Shown here: positions 16,657 through 25,577 of the stretch, piece after piece
Layout of the letters: every line of letters starts with the position of its first letter
Numbering within the stretch: position 1 is the first letter of the stretch
Assembly: GCF_027111355.2 (NCBI RefSeq)
Contig: NZ_CP114291.2
Location: forward strand, 1,364,001-1,428,000
DNA length: 64,000 bases
Reading direction: 5' to 3'
Origin: Flavobacterium eburneipallidum
Lineage (GTDB): Bacteria > Bacteroidota > Bacteroidia > Flavobacteriales > Flavobacteriaceae
Program-made: the position numbers and the translations under genes
The notes under the pieces: generated by a model
What the model saw: only the letters and a program-made list of their open reading frames with translations
Told to the model about the DNA's origin: nothing
Database searches by the model: none

Positions 16657-19512
16657 ATGCCAAAAGACAACTCCATAAAATCGGTTTTAATAATAGGTTC
16701 AGGTCCAATCGTAATTGGTCAGGCTTGCGAATTTGATTACGCAGGTTCTCAATCAGCACGTTCTATCCGTGAAGAAGGAATTGAGGTGATTTTGATCAAC
16801 TCAAATCCAGCAACGATTATGACCGACCCATCTATGGCGGATCATATTTATTTGAAACCATTAACTACCAAATCGATCATTGAAATCCTGAAAGAACATC
16901 CACAAATTGATGCGGTTTTACCAACAATGGGTGGGCAAACGGCTTTGAACTTGTGTTTAGAAGCAGATGAAAAAGGAATTTGGCAAGATTTCGGAGTGAG
17001 AATGATTGGTGTTGATGTAAATGCTATCAACATTACTGAAGATAGAGAGCAGTTCAAACAGCTTTTGGCGAAAATAAATGTTCCTACTGCACCTGCTAAA
17101 ACAGCTACTTCTTTCTTGGAGGGTAAAGAAATTGCACAGGAATTTGGTTTTCCATTAGTGATTCGCCCTTCGTTTACTTTGGGTGGAACGGGAGCAGCTT
17201 TTGTACATACCAAAGAAGAATTTGACGAAAAACTAACCTACGGATTGGAAATGTCACCGATTCACGAAGTTTTGATTGACAAAGCTTTGATAGGTTGGAA
17301 AGAGTACGAATTGGAATTGTTGAGAGATAAAAACGACAATGTTGTGATTATCTGTTCGATTGAAAATATGGATCCAATGGGAATTCATACTGGAGATTCG
17401 ATAACAGTTGCACCAGCGATGACTTTGTCTGACACGACTTTCCAAAAATTGCGTGATATGGCGATTTTGATGATGCGCAGCATCGGAAATTTTGCTGGAG
17501 GTTGTAACGTGCAATTCGCGGTTTCACCAGATGAAAAAGAAGATATCGTTGCGATTGAAATCAATCCTCGTGTATCTCGTTCATCAGCTTTGGCATCAAA
17601 AGCAACAGGTTATCCAATTGCAAAAATTGCTTCTAAACTGGCTTTAGGATACAATTTAGATGAATTACAAAATCAAATTACAAAATCAACATCCGCTTTG
17701 TTCGAGCCGACTTTGGATTATGTAATTGTAAAAATACCACGTTGGAACTTCGATAAATTTGAAGGAGCTGACAGGACTTTAGGTCTTCAAATGAAATCTG
17801 TTGGTGAAGTAATGGGAATTGGACGTTCGTTCCAAGAAGCCTTGCACAAAGCCACTCAATCATTGGAAATTAAAAGAAATGGACTGGGAGCTGACGGAAA
17901 AGGATATACTAACTACGAGCAAATTATAGAGAAATTGACTTTTGCAAGTTGGGATCGTGTTTTCGTGATTTATGATGCTATTGCGATGGGAATTCCATTG
18001 AGCCGCATTCATGAAATCACTAAAATCGATATGTGGTTCTTGAAACAATACGAGGAACTTTATACTTTAGAAAAAGAAATTTCAAATTATACTGTAGAAA
18101 CCTTACCAAGAGAATTGCTGCTTGAAGCGAAACAAAAAGGTTTTGCCGACAGACAAATTGCTCACATGATGAATGCTAAAGAAAGTGAAGTACATACTTT
18201 GCGTTCTACAATGAACATCAACCGTGTGTTCAAATTAGTTGATACTTGTGCTGCGGAATTTACAGCAAAAACACCTTATTACTATTCTACTTTCGAAGCT
18301 GAAATCGAAAAAGCTAACGGTGAGCGTTTTGTTCACAACGAAAGTATCGTTACCGATAAAAAGAAAATCGTAGTTCTAGGTTCAGGACCAAACCGAATCG
18401 GACAAGGAATTGAATTTGATTATTCTTGTGTTCACGGAGTTTTGGCAGCCAAAGAATGTGGTTATGAAACGATAATGATTAACTGTAATCCAGAAACGGT
18501 TTCAACTGATTTTGACACAGCTGATAAATTGTATTTCGAACCAGTTTTCTGGGAACATATTTATGACATCATTCAACACGAAAAACCAGAAGGTGTAATC
18601 GTGCAATTAGGAGGACAAACTGCTTTGAAATTGGCTGAAAAGTTGTCTAAATACGGAATAAAAATCATAGGGACTAGTTTTGATGCTTTGGATTTAGCTG
18701 AAGACAGAGGACGTTTCTCTGATTTATTGACAGAATTACACATTCCTTTCCCGAAATTCGGAATCGCTGAAACGGCAGATGAAGCTTCTGCTTTGGCGGA
18801 TACTTTAGATTTTCCTTTATTGATTCGTCCTTCTTATGTATTGGGTGGTCAGGGAATGAAAATCGTAATCAACAAAAAAGAATTGGAAGAACACGTTATC
18901 AATTTATTGAAATCGATTCCAGGGAATAAATTGTTGTTAGACCATTATTTGGCTGGAGCAATCGAAGCAGAAGCAGATGCGATTTGTGATGCTGATGGAA
19001 ATGTTTATATCATCGGAATTATGGAGCATATCGAACCTTGTGGAGTTCACTCGGGAGATTCTAATGCAACTTTGCCACCGTTCAACTTGGGTGAATTTGT
19101 GATGCAACAAATCAAAGACCATACTGAAAAAATTGCGAGAGCATTGAAAACGGTTGGTTTAATCAACATTCAGTTTGCGATAAAAGACGATACGGTTTAT
19201 ATTATCGAAGCCAATCCTAGAGCTTCTCGTACGGTTCCGTTTATTGCGAAAGCTTACGGAGAACCTTATGTGAACTATGCTACAAAAGTAATGTTGGGCG
19301 AAAAGAAAGTAACTGATTTTGATTTCAATCCACAATTAAAAGGATATGCCATCAAGCAACCAGTTTTCTCTTTTAGTAAGTTCCAAAATGTGAACAAAGC
19401 ATTAGGACCAGAGATGAAATCAACAGGAGAAAGCATCTTGTTTATTGACGACTTGAAAGACGACCAGTTCTACGAATTGTATTCTAGAAGAAAAATGTAT
19501 TTGAGTAAATAA
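16657..19512 (+). CDS. carB: Carbamoyl-phosphate synthase large subunit
   Basis: This enzyme (951 aa) makes carbamoyl phosphate from ammonia, bicarbonate and two ATP for pyrimidine and arginine synthesis. Seen: two homologous ATP-grasp halves, each with its own start (KSVLIIGSGPIVIGQACEFDYAG and KIVVLGSGPNRIGQGIEFDYSC, in part), glycine loops (LGGTGAAFV; LGGQGMKIV) and EINPRVSRSS / EANPRASRT. E. coli CarB has about 1073 residues; here the C-terminal allosteric domain (MGS-like, about 120 aa) is absent, and the protein ends at YSRRKMYLSK. The small subunit gene carA is not in the window. Confidence 0.97.
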   Translation: MPKDNSIKSVLIIGSGPIVIGQACEFDYAGSQSARSIREEGIEVILINSNPATIMTDPSMADHIYLKPLTTKSIIEILKEHPQIDAVLPTMGGQTALNLCLEADEKGIWQDFGVRMIGVDVNAINITEDREQFKQLLAKINVPTAPAKTATSFLEGKEIAQEFGFPLVIRPSFTLGGTGAAFVHTKEEFDEKLTYGLEMSPIHEVLIDKALIGWKEYELELLRDKNDNVVIICSIENMDPMGIHTGDSITVAPAMTLSDTTFQKLRDMAILMMRSIGNFAGGCNVQFAVSPDEKEDIVAIEINPRVSRSSALASKATGYPIAKIASKLALGYNLDELQNQITKSTSALFEPTLDYVIVKIPRWNFDKFEGADRTLGLQMKSVGEVMGIGRSFQEALHKATQSLEIKRNGLGADGKGYTNYEQIIEKLTFASWDRVFVIYDAIAMGIPLSRIHEITKIDMWFLKQYEELYTLEKEISNYTVETLPRELLLEAKQKGFADRQIAHMMNAKESEVHTLRSTMNINRVFKLVDTCAAEFTAKTPYYYSTFEAEIEKANGERFVHNESIVTDKKKIVVLGSGPNRIGQGIEFDYSCVHGVLAAKECGYETIMINCNPETVSTDFDTADKLYFEPVFWEHIYDIIQHEKPEGVIVQLGGQTALKLAEKLSKYGIKIIGTSFDALDLAEDRGRFSDLLTELHIPFPKFGIAETADEASALADTLDFPLLIRPSYVLGGQGMKIVINKKELEEHVINLLKSIPGNKLLLDHYLAGAIEAEADAICDADGNVYIIGIMEHIEPCGVHSGDSNATLPPFNLGEFVMQQIKDHTEKIARALKTVGLINIQFAIKDDTVYIIEANPRASRTVPFIAKAYGEPYVNYATKVMLGEKKVTDFDFNPQLKGYAIKQPVFSFSKFQNVNKALGPEMKSTGESILFIDDLKDDQFYELYSRRKMYLSK

Positions 19513-19530
19513 GCTTGAGTTTATATATTG

Positions 19531-19557
19531 AAAAAGTCCCGTTTGGGGCTTTTTTTG
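19531..19557 (+). terminator. Terminator of carB
   Basis: AGTCCC pairs with GGGGCT across a short loop, flanked by A and T runs. Confidence 0.85.
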
Positions 19558-19585
19558 TTTTATTCGGGTGCATTAAATAATGTCT

Positions 19586-20104
19586 TTATTTTTTCAATTC
19601 AATTTCTCCTTTGAATTCTTTCATTTCAGTGTAAACGGTTATGGTTAAAATTCGCCACTCTAGTTTACCTAAAACATTGTAGCTGTATTTGTTGTTATTC
19701 AATTTTGAAAGGCTTACATTGGTTGTTTCCCAATCTGTACCGCTAATAAATCCATCTCTTTGGACACTTGCATTTATTGCTTTCTTTTCAATGGTGTTTT
19801 CAGTAAATAGAATTGACATTTCAATAGCTGTCATTAAATTATCTTCTAATGACTTGTCTGTATGATAGACATTTCTATTACTATTAGGATTTTCTATCTT
19901 TTCGGTTTCTTCTTCTAAATTGAAGTTTTTAAATCCTGTATTTTCTTTATTGGTTTTTCCCATAAAAGACAAAAGACCCAAAACAAAAACTAGAGCCGCT
20001 AATCCTCCTAAATTTTCACGAATTATTTTGGTTGCTTTAAAGCAAATAATTATAAAATAAATTAAGATAGCAATGTTTAGTATTCCCCAGATTAGTTCTA
20101 GCAT
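19586..20104 (-). CDS. Unknown membrane protein
   Basis: A 172-aa protein that I do not recognise. Two membrane spans lie at about 3-24 (LIWGILNIAILIYFIIICF) and 33-49; then comes a polar region of unknown fold (about 55-172) with several strands (DGFISGTDWETTNVSLSKL; YSYNVLGKLEWRILTITVY). It may present a small beta domain to one side of the inner membrane. It lies beside a hairpin-rich spacer that looks like a cassette border. Confidence 0.6.
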   Translation of the reverse strand: MLELIWGILNIAILIYFIIICFKATKIIRENLGGLAALVFVLGLLSFMGKTNKENTGFKNFNLEEETEKIENPNSNRNVYHTDKSLEDNLMTAIEMSILFTENTIEKKAINASVQRDGFISGTDWETTNVSLSKLNNNKYSYNVLGKLEWRILTITVYTEMKEFKGEIELKK

Positions 20105-20319
20105 CTGATTTTTTTATGAGGTTTAGATTGGATTGAACCCATCAAATTTTGATAACTCCATAGTGTTGACGGTATGTAATCGGTTTCAGCTTGTCCGCTG
20201 TCAAGGATTTAACACGAGTTTCATTGTTCGTGCTGCGCACGCAACGAAACTCTAGCTGTTTGTGCGTAGTTTTTATAATTCATTTTTTCTGTAAAATAAA
20301 ACTTATTATGTTTTTAACT
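20105..20319. other. Structured spacer with strong hairpin and TTGTGCGTA motif
   Basis: GAGTTTCATTG (20216-20226) pairs with CAACGAAACTC (20242-20252) with one mismatch, and inside it CGTGC (20229-20233) pairs with GCACG (20237-20241) over a 3-nt loop. TTGTGCGTA follows at 20260-20268 and recurs in inverted form at 20923-20931, beyond the next gene. The GC content here is higher than in its surroundings. Confidence 0.6.
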
Positions 20320-20811
20320 TCAATTATTAACTTTTACTTTTAGGTTGAACATTAATTTCAGTTGGGGATTTTTAGATTTAATGTATTCAAATAATGATAT
20401 TTTATCTTTTTCTTCATTTAATTCTCCAGTAACATAAATTATATTTTCATTTTCTGAATGTCCTCCAATGTAAACGTTTTCAAATTTTTCATTAGACCTA
20501 AATTCAGCATAAAAATTTTGTACCCAATCATTAATATAAATAGTACTTTTTCCTTTACTTGTAATTTTCCATACTAAGTCTGATTTAATTTCAGAAATTT
20601 CCTCTTTGAATTCTTTTATCACAGATTTTGAAATATTCTGTTTATTATCATCAATTATTTTCGCTATTAATTTTATACTTTTCTTACTATATATTTTTTG
20701 GCAAATTGTTTTTAAATCCTCAGATGATATAGTTGGAAAATCTGCTTTTAGTTTATCGATTAAAAATTCAGATATTTCATTTTTGATAAGCAAAGTACTC
20801 CATTTTTCCAT
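20320..20811 (-). CDS. Unknown soluble protein
   Basis: A 163-aa protein without signal or membrane segments and with no family I recognise. The first half is helical and Lys-rich (DKLKADFPTISSEDLKTICQKIY; KSIKLIAKIIDDN); the second half alternates strands (KSTIYINDWVQNFYAEF; FENVYIGGHSENENIIYVTGEL). The stretch VYIGGHSENENIIYVTG could be a small binding domain. It is bracketed by TTGTGCGTA and TACGCACAA, which suggests it moved as a unit. Confidence 0.6.
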   Translation of the reverse strand: MEKWSTLLIKNEISEFLIDKLKADFPTISSEDLKTICQKIYSKKSIKLIAKIIDDNKQNISKSVIKEFKEEISEIKSDLVWKITSKGKSTIYINDWVQNFYAEFRSNEKFENVYIGGHSENENIIYVTGELNEEKDKISLFEYIKSKNPQLKLMFNLKVKVNN

Positions 20812-20922
20812 TTCCTAACAGTTTTTTTATATTCTATCTAACGTTTTTTTTTTAATAGTCATCCAAATTTTCACTTTCTTCTGTTAGTCGAAGTAGTCAT
20901 TTTTGGTGTAAATATGTGGAAT

Positions 20923-20931
20923 TACGCACAA
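20923..20931. repeat. Inverted copy of the TTGTGCGTA motif
   Basis: TACGCACAA is the exact complement of the motif at 20260-20268 and lies in the spacer before the dienelactone hydrolase gene. Confidence 0.45.
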
Positions 20932-21074
20932 CTCGTATATATGTATGATAAAATCATACAAACCCACCCATTTTAGGGTAGATAGGTCTGACAAATATCA
21001 GTGTTTATTTATTTTCAAATATAATCAAATTCTGATATCGAATTCTAATTTCGCAGTATTTTCTTTAAAAATAA

Positions 21075-21968
21075 TTACTTCTTCTTCAACTTCTCCCTAA
21101 AAAAAGCAATAGTTCGTGTCCAAGACAAGGTGGCGGCTTTTTCGTCGTAGCGAGGCGTGGTATTATTATGAAAACCGTGATTCACTCCTTCATAGAAATA
21201 TGCGGTATGTTCTACTTTGTTTTTTTTGAGAATGGCTTCATAAGCAGGCCAACCTTCGTTTACACGAGTGTCTAAACTGGCGTAATTTAATAATAAAGGA
21301 GTCGTGATTTTTTCGGCATCTTCAGCGGTTGGTTGTCCTCCATAATAAGGAACGGCAGCTCCTAAAGTTGGGATTTTTACCGCCATCATATTCGAAATCC
21401 AACCGCCAAAACAAAATCCTACTACGCCAACAGAACCATTACAATCTTTATGCGATTTCAGGTATTCGTAGGCAGCAATAAAATCTTCTAGCATTTCTTC
21501 GCGAGTGCGTTTCTTTTGCAATTCTCTACCATCATCATCATTCCCAGGATAACCGCCCAATGGCGATAAAGCATCGGGAGCCAAAGTGATAAATCCTTCG
21601 ATAGCGGCTCTTCTGCCTACATCTTCGATATACGGATTTAATCCTCGGTTTTCGTGAACGACAATAATTCCAGGTAGTTTTTTCTTGTTTCCTTTGGGTT
21701 GCGATAAGAGCCCTTTGATTTTTCCACCACCTTTTGGGGAATCGTAGGTGATAAATCCTGATGTTAATCGGGAATCATCGGGTTGAATAGTGGTAGTGTC
21801 TTGATAATTGGGAGTCATAAAACTCAAAAGCGATGGAAGGGTTAAAGTTCCCACAGCAAAAACCGATAGTTTTTCGATGAATTGTCTTCTTTCAATTTTA
21901 TTGTGTGCGTAATCATCGTACAAGTCAAATACTTCTTGGCTGATGTCTTCTTTGGTGAGTTTTTTCAT
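21075..21968 (-). CDS. Dienelactone hydrolase family protein
   Basis: A 297-aa alpha/beta hydrolase. Seen: a short cytoplasmic N-terminus, then a Tat-like signal (ERRQFIEKLSVFAVGTLTLPSLL, about 25-48); the hydrolase domain from about 75 with the cysteine nucleophile elbow GFCFGG, acid Asp in ASLDTRVN, and His in GVNHGFHN. Dienelactone hydrolases open lactone rings; many bacterial relatives have other ester substrates. The signal suggests export. It lies 81 nt downstream of the GH63-like gene on the same strand, so both may act on exported or periplasmic sugars or esters. Confidence 0.9.
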   Translation of the reverse strand: MKKLTKEDISQEVFDLYDDYAHNKIERRQFIEKLSVFAVGTLTLPSLLSFMTPNYQDTTTIQPDDSRLTSGFITYDSPKGGGKIKGLLSQPKGNKKKLPGIIVVHENRGLNPYIEDVGRRAAIEGFITLAPDALSPLGGYPGNDDDGRELQKKRTREEMLEDFIAAYEYLKSHKDCNGSVGVVGFCFGGWISNMMAVKIPTLGAAVPYYGGQPTAEDAEKITTPLLLNYASLDTRVNEGWPAYEAILKKNKVEHTAYFYEGVNHGFHNNTTPRYDEKAATLSWTRTIAFFREKLKKK

Positions 21969-22049
21969 AAGAGTTGTTTTTTTAGCAACTAATTTAGGAA
22001 ATAAATGGATTGAGTATGCAATTCAAATTTTTTAAATACGAATCAAAGT

Positions 22050-23411
22050 CTAAAACTCTTCCACTACTTTTTTTCCTTCCAGCCAAGCAGCCATATTCAG
22101 CACGAGATAATTCCAGTTTTGAAATCCTTTGTTGAGTAATGGTTCTCCAGTTTCGGGTTCGTAATATTCGTGTAAAGCACCATTTTTTTCAAAATCTTTA
22201 CCAAATAAACGAACAGTTTTAGTTGCCAATTCTTTTGCTTCAGCAGTATAACCATATTTTGTCAAACCTTTAAAAACAATATAATTGGATATTCCCCAAA
22301 TAGGGCCTCGCCAGTTCGATGGATTAGCACTGGCACGCAAGCTGTACATTTTTTCCATTTTTGAAAGTGTTCGAACGCCAGCTGTCGCATTAAAGGTTTT
22401 CGGGTTCGAATAATGTTCTTTTACGATTCGTTCGGCTTGTACGGGAGAGGCAATTCCTGCCCATAAAGCTAAAAATCCAGACCAACTTTCGATCCGTTGA
22501 ATCAGGCAATCATAATCTCTGGGATAGCCACTATGAATAACAAAAGCTCTTCCTAAAGTACTGTCGGTGTGATTGTCAACAGGAGTTAAGTTCAAATCAA
22601 CACTGTAGAAAAAACCATCACGCTCATCCCAGCAATTTTTTTGAATGGCGGTTTTCAAAGCTTGGGCATCATTGGCAAATTCTTTACCAATAGCAGACTG
22701 ATTCAATTGATTTGCCAAATAAACCATAGCTAACAGTTCTTTATACATCAGACAATTCAAATAAATAGAAGCCGAACTCTTGGCAGGTCTAAAAAAAGTA
22801 GCGGGATCATTATCTACACCAATAGCTACATCATTTTGCCAATAAAACAAACCTGTAGCTTTGTTGCGGTGATGCGATTTGTAATTGTTTACAAATGCCT
22901 GAAGATGGTAGAATTTCTCCCGAATCCATTCGGCATTTCCACCATTGGTTTGCGTGATAAAAGCCGCATGTTGTGCTAAAACAGGTTTGTGCATATTGAC
23001 ATTGTAGATGTTTTCTGGTCGAATATCTCTAGGTTTTGAGTCTTCCCAAATCACGATGGGCAAATACCCATCCCAATCGCCGTAATGCAGAAAATTGAGG
23101 ACACAACCTTGCTCGTATTGAATGGCTTCTTTTTTGTCTTTTTCAGTACCAATGTCCGATAATATTTGGCGCAAAGCAATGTTACTTAACCACGAATCCC
23201 AGTCCCATAACACATTGTCATATTGGTTACTTCCCGGAGTGAGAAAAGGGTAAACCAATGATCCGCCACCTTTGCGATACATTCTTTTGTAATCTTTGTA
23301 AATATTTGTTTTTATCGTTTTGATATACTGGGAAATAGAATCCGATTGTTGGCTGTAAATACTTGAAGTGTAAAATACAAGGATGAAAAGTAATACTATT
23401 TTGTTTTTCAT
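22050..23411 (-). CDS. GH63-like glycoside hydrolase (MGH1-like)
   Basis: A 453-aa protein with a signal peptide (MKNKIVLLFILVFYTSSIYS). The body has the (alpha/alpha)6 barrel features of clan GH-G enzymes: WDWDSWLSNIAL, the acidic LWAGIASP and ANPSNWRGPIWGISNYI, then EYYEPETGEPLLNKGFQNWNYLVLNMA. GH63/MGH1 relatives act on mannosylglycerate, glucosylglycerate or alpha-glucosides. The exact substrate cannot be read from sequence. It is divergent from the lacI-type gene and adjacent to a DapA-family aldolase and an MFS carrier, so it belongs to a sugar-use locus. Confidence 0.85.
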   Translation of the reverse strand: MKNKIVLLFILVFYTSSIYSQQSDSISQYIKTIKTNIYKDYKRMYRKGGGSLVYPFLTPGSNQYDNVLWDWDSWLSNIALRQILSDIGTEKDKKEAIQYEQGCVLNFLHYGDWDGYLPIVIWEDSKPRDIRPENIYNVNMHKPVLAQHAAFITQTNGGNAEWIREKFYHLQAFVNNYKSHHRNKATGLFYWQNDVAIGVDNDPATFFRPAKSSASIYLNCLMYKELLAMVYLANQLNQSAIGKEFANDAQALKTAIQKNCWDERDGFFYSVDLNLTPVDNHTDSTLGRAFVIHSGYPRDYDCLIQRIESWSGFLALWAGIASPVQAERIVKEHYSNPKTFNATAGVRTLSKMEKMYSLRASANPSNWRGPIWGISNYIVFKGLTKYGYTAEAKELATKTVRLFGKDFEKNGALHEYYEPETGEPLLNKGFQNWNYLVLNMAAWLEGKKVVEEF

Positions 23412-23532
23412 ATTTTTTGGTTTAAAAAAATGGTTAGTATGTAATTTAACCTACAATAATAAGCTATTTTTTAAAAGAAATTAAATGTAGCGGTGTTAAA
23501 TATTTGGCTGTATTATTTTATTTATTATTTTC

Positions 23533-23548
23533 GCTTAAACGTTAAAGC
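23533..23548 (+). promoter_or_regulatory. LacI-type operator candidate
   Basis: GCTTAAACGTTAAAGC is a near-palindrome with central CG, the form preferred by LacI-family repressors. It ends 3 nt before the lacI-type start codon, so it probably mediates autorepression. Confidence 0.5.
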
Positions 23549-23551
23549 AAA

Positions 23552-24553
23552 ATGACTAGGAAAACATCATTAAAGGATATTGCAAACAAAGTAGGAGTTT
23601 CTGCTACTCTAGTTTCGTATGTTTTAAATAATAAAGATAAAGAAAACAGAGTGTCGCAAGAAACAGCAGATATAATAAGAAAAGCAGCTCAAGAACTTCA
23701 TTATTTTCCTAATTTGAATGCTAGAAGTTTAAAGACTAATATTTCACGCACTATAGGACTAATTGTTGCCGATATTTCGAATCCTTTTTTTTCGAGTTTG
23801 GCTCGAACCATAGAGGATGAAGCTTATGCCCATAACTACACCGTAATCTTTGGTTCGTCGGATGAAAATCAAGATAAATTTATAAAAGTACTGGGTTTTT
23901 TAAGCACCCGTCAGGTAGATGGATTTATTGTAGCCTCTCCCGAGTCATCAAGAGAAACGGTTTTAGGTATCCAACAATCTAATGTTCCTTTAGTTTTGAT
24001 TGACCGTTATTTTGACGGAATTGATGTCAATACGGTAACAGTTGATAATTTTAAAGCCTCTTTCGAAGCAACTAGTCATTTGTTAAGTAAAGGACATCAA
24101 AAAATTGGAGCCATTGTCTATGAATCGGCACTTTTGCATTATCAAGATCGATGTAATGGGTATTTGGAAGCTATGAAACAAACCAATATTGCTGATCCTA
24201 CTCAATATTTAAAGAAAGTGAACCATCAATCGTTGCAAAGTGAAATTCAAGAAGCCGTACGGGAATTGATTTTTGACGAAAAAGTCAGTGCTATTTATTT
24301 TGCTACTAATACTATTGCGACCGAGGGTTTGAAGCAAATTAGGAATTTTGGAAAGAAAATCCAAAGCGAAATTGACGTGGTGGCATTTGATGAGAATTTG
24401 ATTTATCAGTTTTTGGATGTTCATATTCCTTTTATCAGTCAGCCCATAAAAGAAATGGGGCAAGAGGCAGTAAGAATCCTCATTGAACAAATTGAAAATA
24501 AAGATAAGGAATCCCAAAATATTCTCTTGACAGCCACACTTGAAACAAAATAA
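23552..24553 (+). CDS. LacI-family transcriptional regulator
   Basis: A 333-aa repressor. Seen: the N-terminal HTH and hinge (KTSLKDIANKVGVSATLVSYVLNN, then LHYFPNLNARSLKTN; residues 4-60) and a periplasmic-binding-protein core (IGLIVADISNPFFSSLARTIEDEA; DGFIVASPE; VDNFKASFEAT). It should sense a sugar or a catabolic intermediate. It is divergent from the GH63-like gene and followed at once by the DapA-family gene, so these are its likely targets. A near-palindrome at 23533-23548 is a candidate operator. Confidence 0.93.
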   Translation: MTRKTSLKDIANKVGVSATLVSYVLNNKDKENRVSQETADIIRKAAQELHYFPNLNARSLKTNISRTIGLIVADISNPFFSSLARTIEDEAYAHNYTVIFGSSDENQDKFIKVLGFLSTRQVDGFIVASPESSRETVLGIQQSNVPLVLIDRYFDGIDVNTVTVDNFKASFEATSHLLSKGHQKIGAIVYESALLHYQDRCNGYLEAMKQTNIADPTQYLKKVNHQSLQSEIQEAVRELIFDEKVSAIYFATNTIATEGLKQIRNFGKKIQSEIDVVAFDENLIYQFLDVHIPFISQPIKEMGQEAVRILIEQIENKDKESQNILLTATLETK

Positions 24554-24587
24554 AAATTTTAAAATAAAACGATATAAATTCAATACA

Positions 24588-25520
24588 ATGACAACGCAAA
24601 CTAATAAACCTGCTTTCGGTGGAATTATTCCTCCAATGGTCACTCCTTTATTATCAGATAATCTTTCATTGGATGTAAATGGAGTTCAACATTTGGTAGA
24701 ACATTTAATTTCAGGAGGAGTTCACGGAATATTTATTCTAGGAACTACAGGCGAATCAACCAGTTTAAGTTATACAACCCGTGAACAACTTATTGTAGAA
24801 AGCTGTAAAGCAGTGAATGGAAGAATTCCAGTATTTGTAGGGATTACAGATACTTCTATTGAAGAAAGTGTGAAATTGACTTTAATAGCAGAAAAAGCTG
24901 GAGCGGCAGCTGTTGTTGCGGCACCGCCTTATTATTATGGTTTGGGTCAAGAGGAATTGTATAAATACTATTGGAGTTTGGCAGACCAAGTTAGTTTGCC
25001 GCTTTTCTTGTACAATATGCCTTCGCATACCAAAATCAATATTGATGTGAAAACTGTAGTTCGCCTGTCTGAACATCCAAATGTTATTGGACTAAAAGAC
25101 AGTTCGGCGAATGCAGTTTATTTTCAAACTTTGTGCTATTTATTGAAAAACAATTTCAGCCTTCTCGTTGGGCCAGAAGAAATCACTGCCGAAACCGTAA
25201 TGATGGGCGGAAGCGGAGGTGTTAACGGAGGTGCGAATCTTTTTCCAAAATTATATGTTGCCTTATATGAAGCTGCTTTAGCTAAAGATTTTGATCGAAT
25301 TGCAATTTTACAAGATTTGGTGATGGAAATCAGTACCCGAATTTATACCGTAGGTTCGTATGGTTCTAGTTATCTCAAAGGATTGAAAGGAGCTTTGTCA
25401 GGATTAGGAATTGTGAGAGGCAATATTGCTCCGCCGTTTACCGCTTTCGACGAAAAAGAAATGACAAAAGTAATCGCCAATATTAAGGAAATCGAAATTA
25501 AAGTTAACCAAGTAGTGTAA
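24588..25520 (+). CDS. DapA/NanA-family aldolase
   Basis: A 310-aa class I aldolase of the dihydrodipicolinate synthase family. Seen: GTTGES (substrate carboxylate site), YNMPSHT with the catalytic Tyr, and the Schiff-base lysine in VIGLKDSS. I take the ATG at 24588 because the upstream frame start at 24540 lies inside lacI. Members act on pyruvate plus an aldehyde: dihydrodipicolinate, sialic acid, or 2-keto-3-deoxy sugar acids. The context (LacI regulator, GH63-like, ACS-type MFS carrier) suggests a keto-deoxy sugar-acid aldolase, rather than lysine synthesis. Confidence 0.88.
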   Translation: MTTQTNKPAFGGIIPPMVTPLLSDNLSLDVNGVQHLVEHLISGGVHGIFILGTTGESTSLSYTTREQLIVESCKAVNGRIPVFVGITDTSIEESVKLTLIAEKAGAAAVVAAPPYYYGLGQEELYKYYWSLADQVSLPLFLYNMPSHTKINIDVKTVVRLSEHPNVIGLKDSSANAVYFQTLCYLLKNNFSLLVGPEEITAETVMMGGSGGVNGGANLFPKLYVALYEAALAKDFDRIAILQDLVMEISTRIYTVGSYGSSYLKGLKGALSGLGIVRGNIAPPFTAFDEKEMTKVIANIKEIEIKVNQVV

Positions 25521-25534
25521 CTTTTTTGAATAAC

Positions 25535-25575
25535 CATATAAGTCATATAAGCTAAAAACTTATATGACTTATATG
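25535..25575. terminator. Perfect 17-bp palindrome between convergent genes
   Basis: The arms 25535-25551 (CATATAAGTCATATAAG) and 25559-25575 are exact complements with a 7-nt loop. They lie at the ends of the aldolase and MFS genes, so a bidirectional terminator is possible. The right-arm block recurs at 38876-38892. Confidence 0.6.
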
Positions 25576-25577
25576 TT

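Noticed and set aside
20105..20931. Classical integron attC sites
   Set aside because: The motif does not fit the GTTRRRY/RYYYAAC boxes, and no integron integrase is in the window; kept only as a cassette-like observation.
24540..24587. Extended N-terminus of the DapA-family protein
   Set aside because: It overlaps the end of lacI and adds a basic stretch not found in the family; ATG 24588 is preferred.
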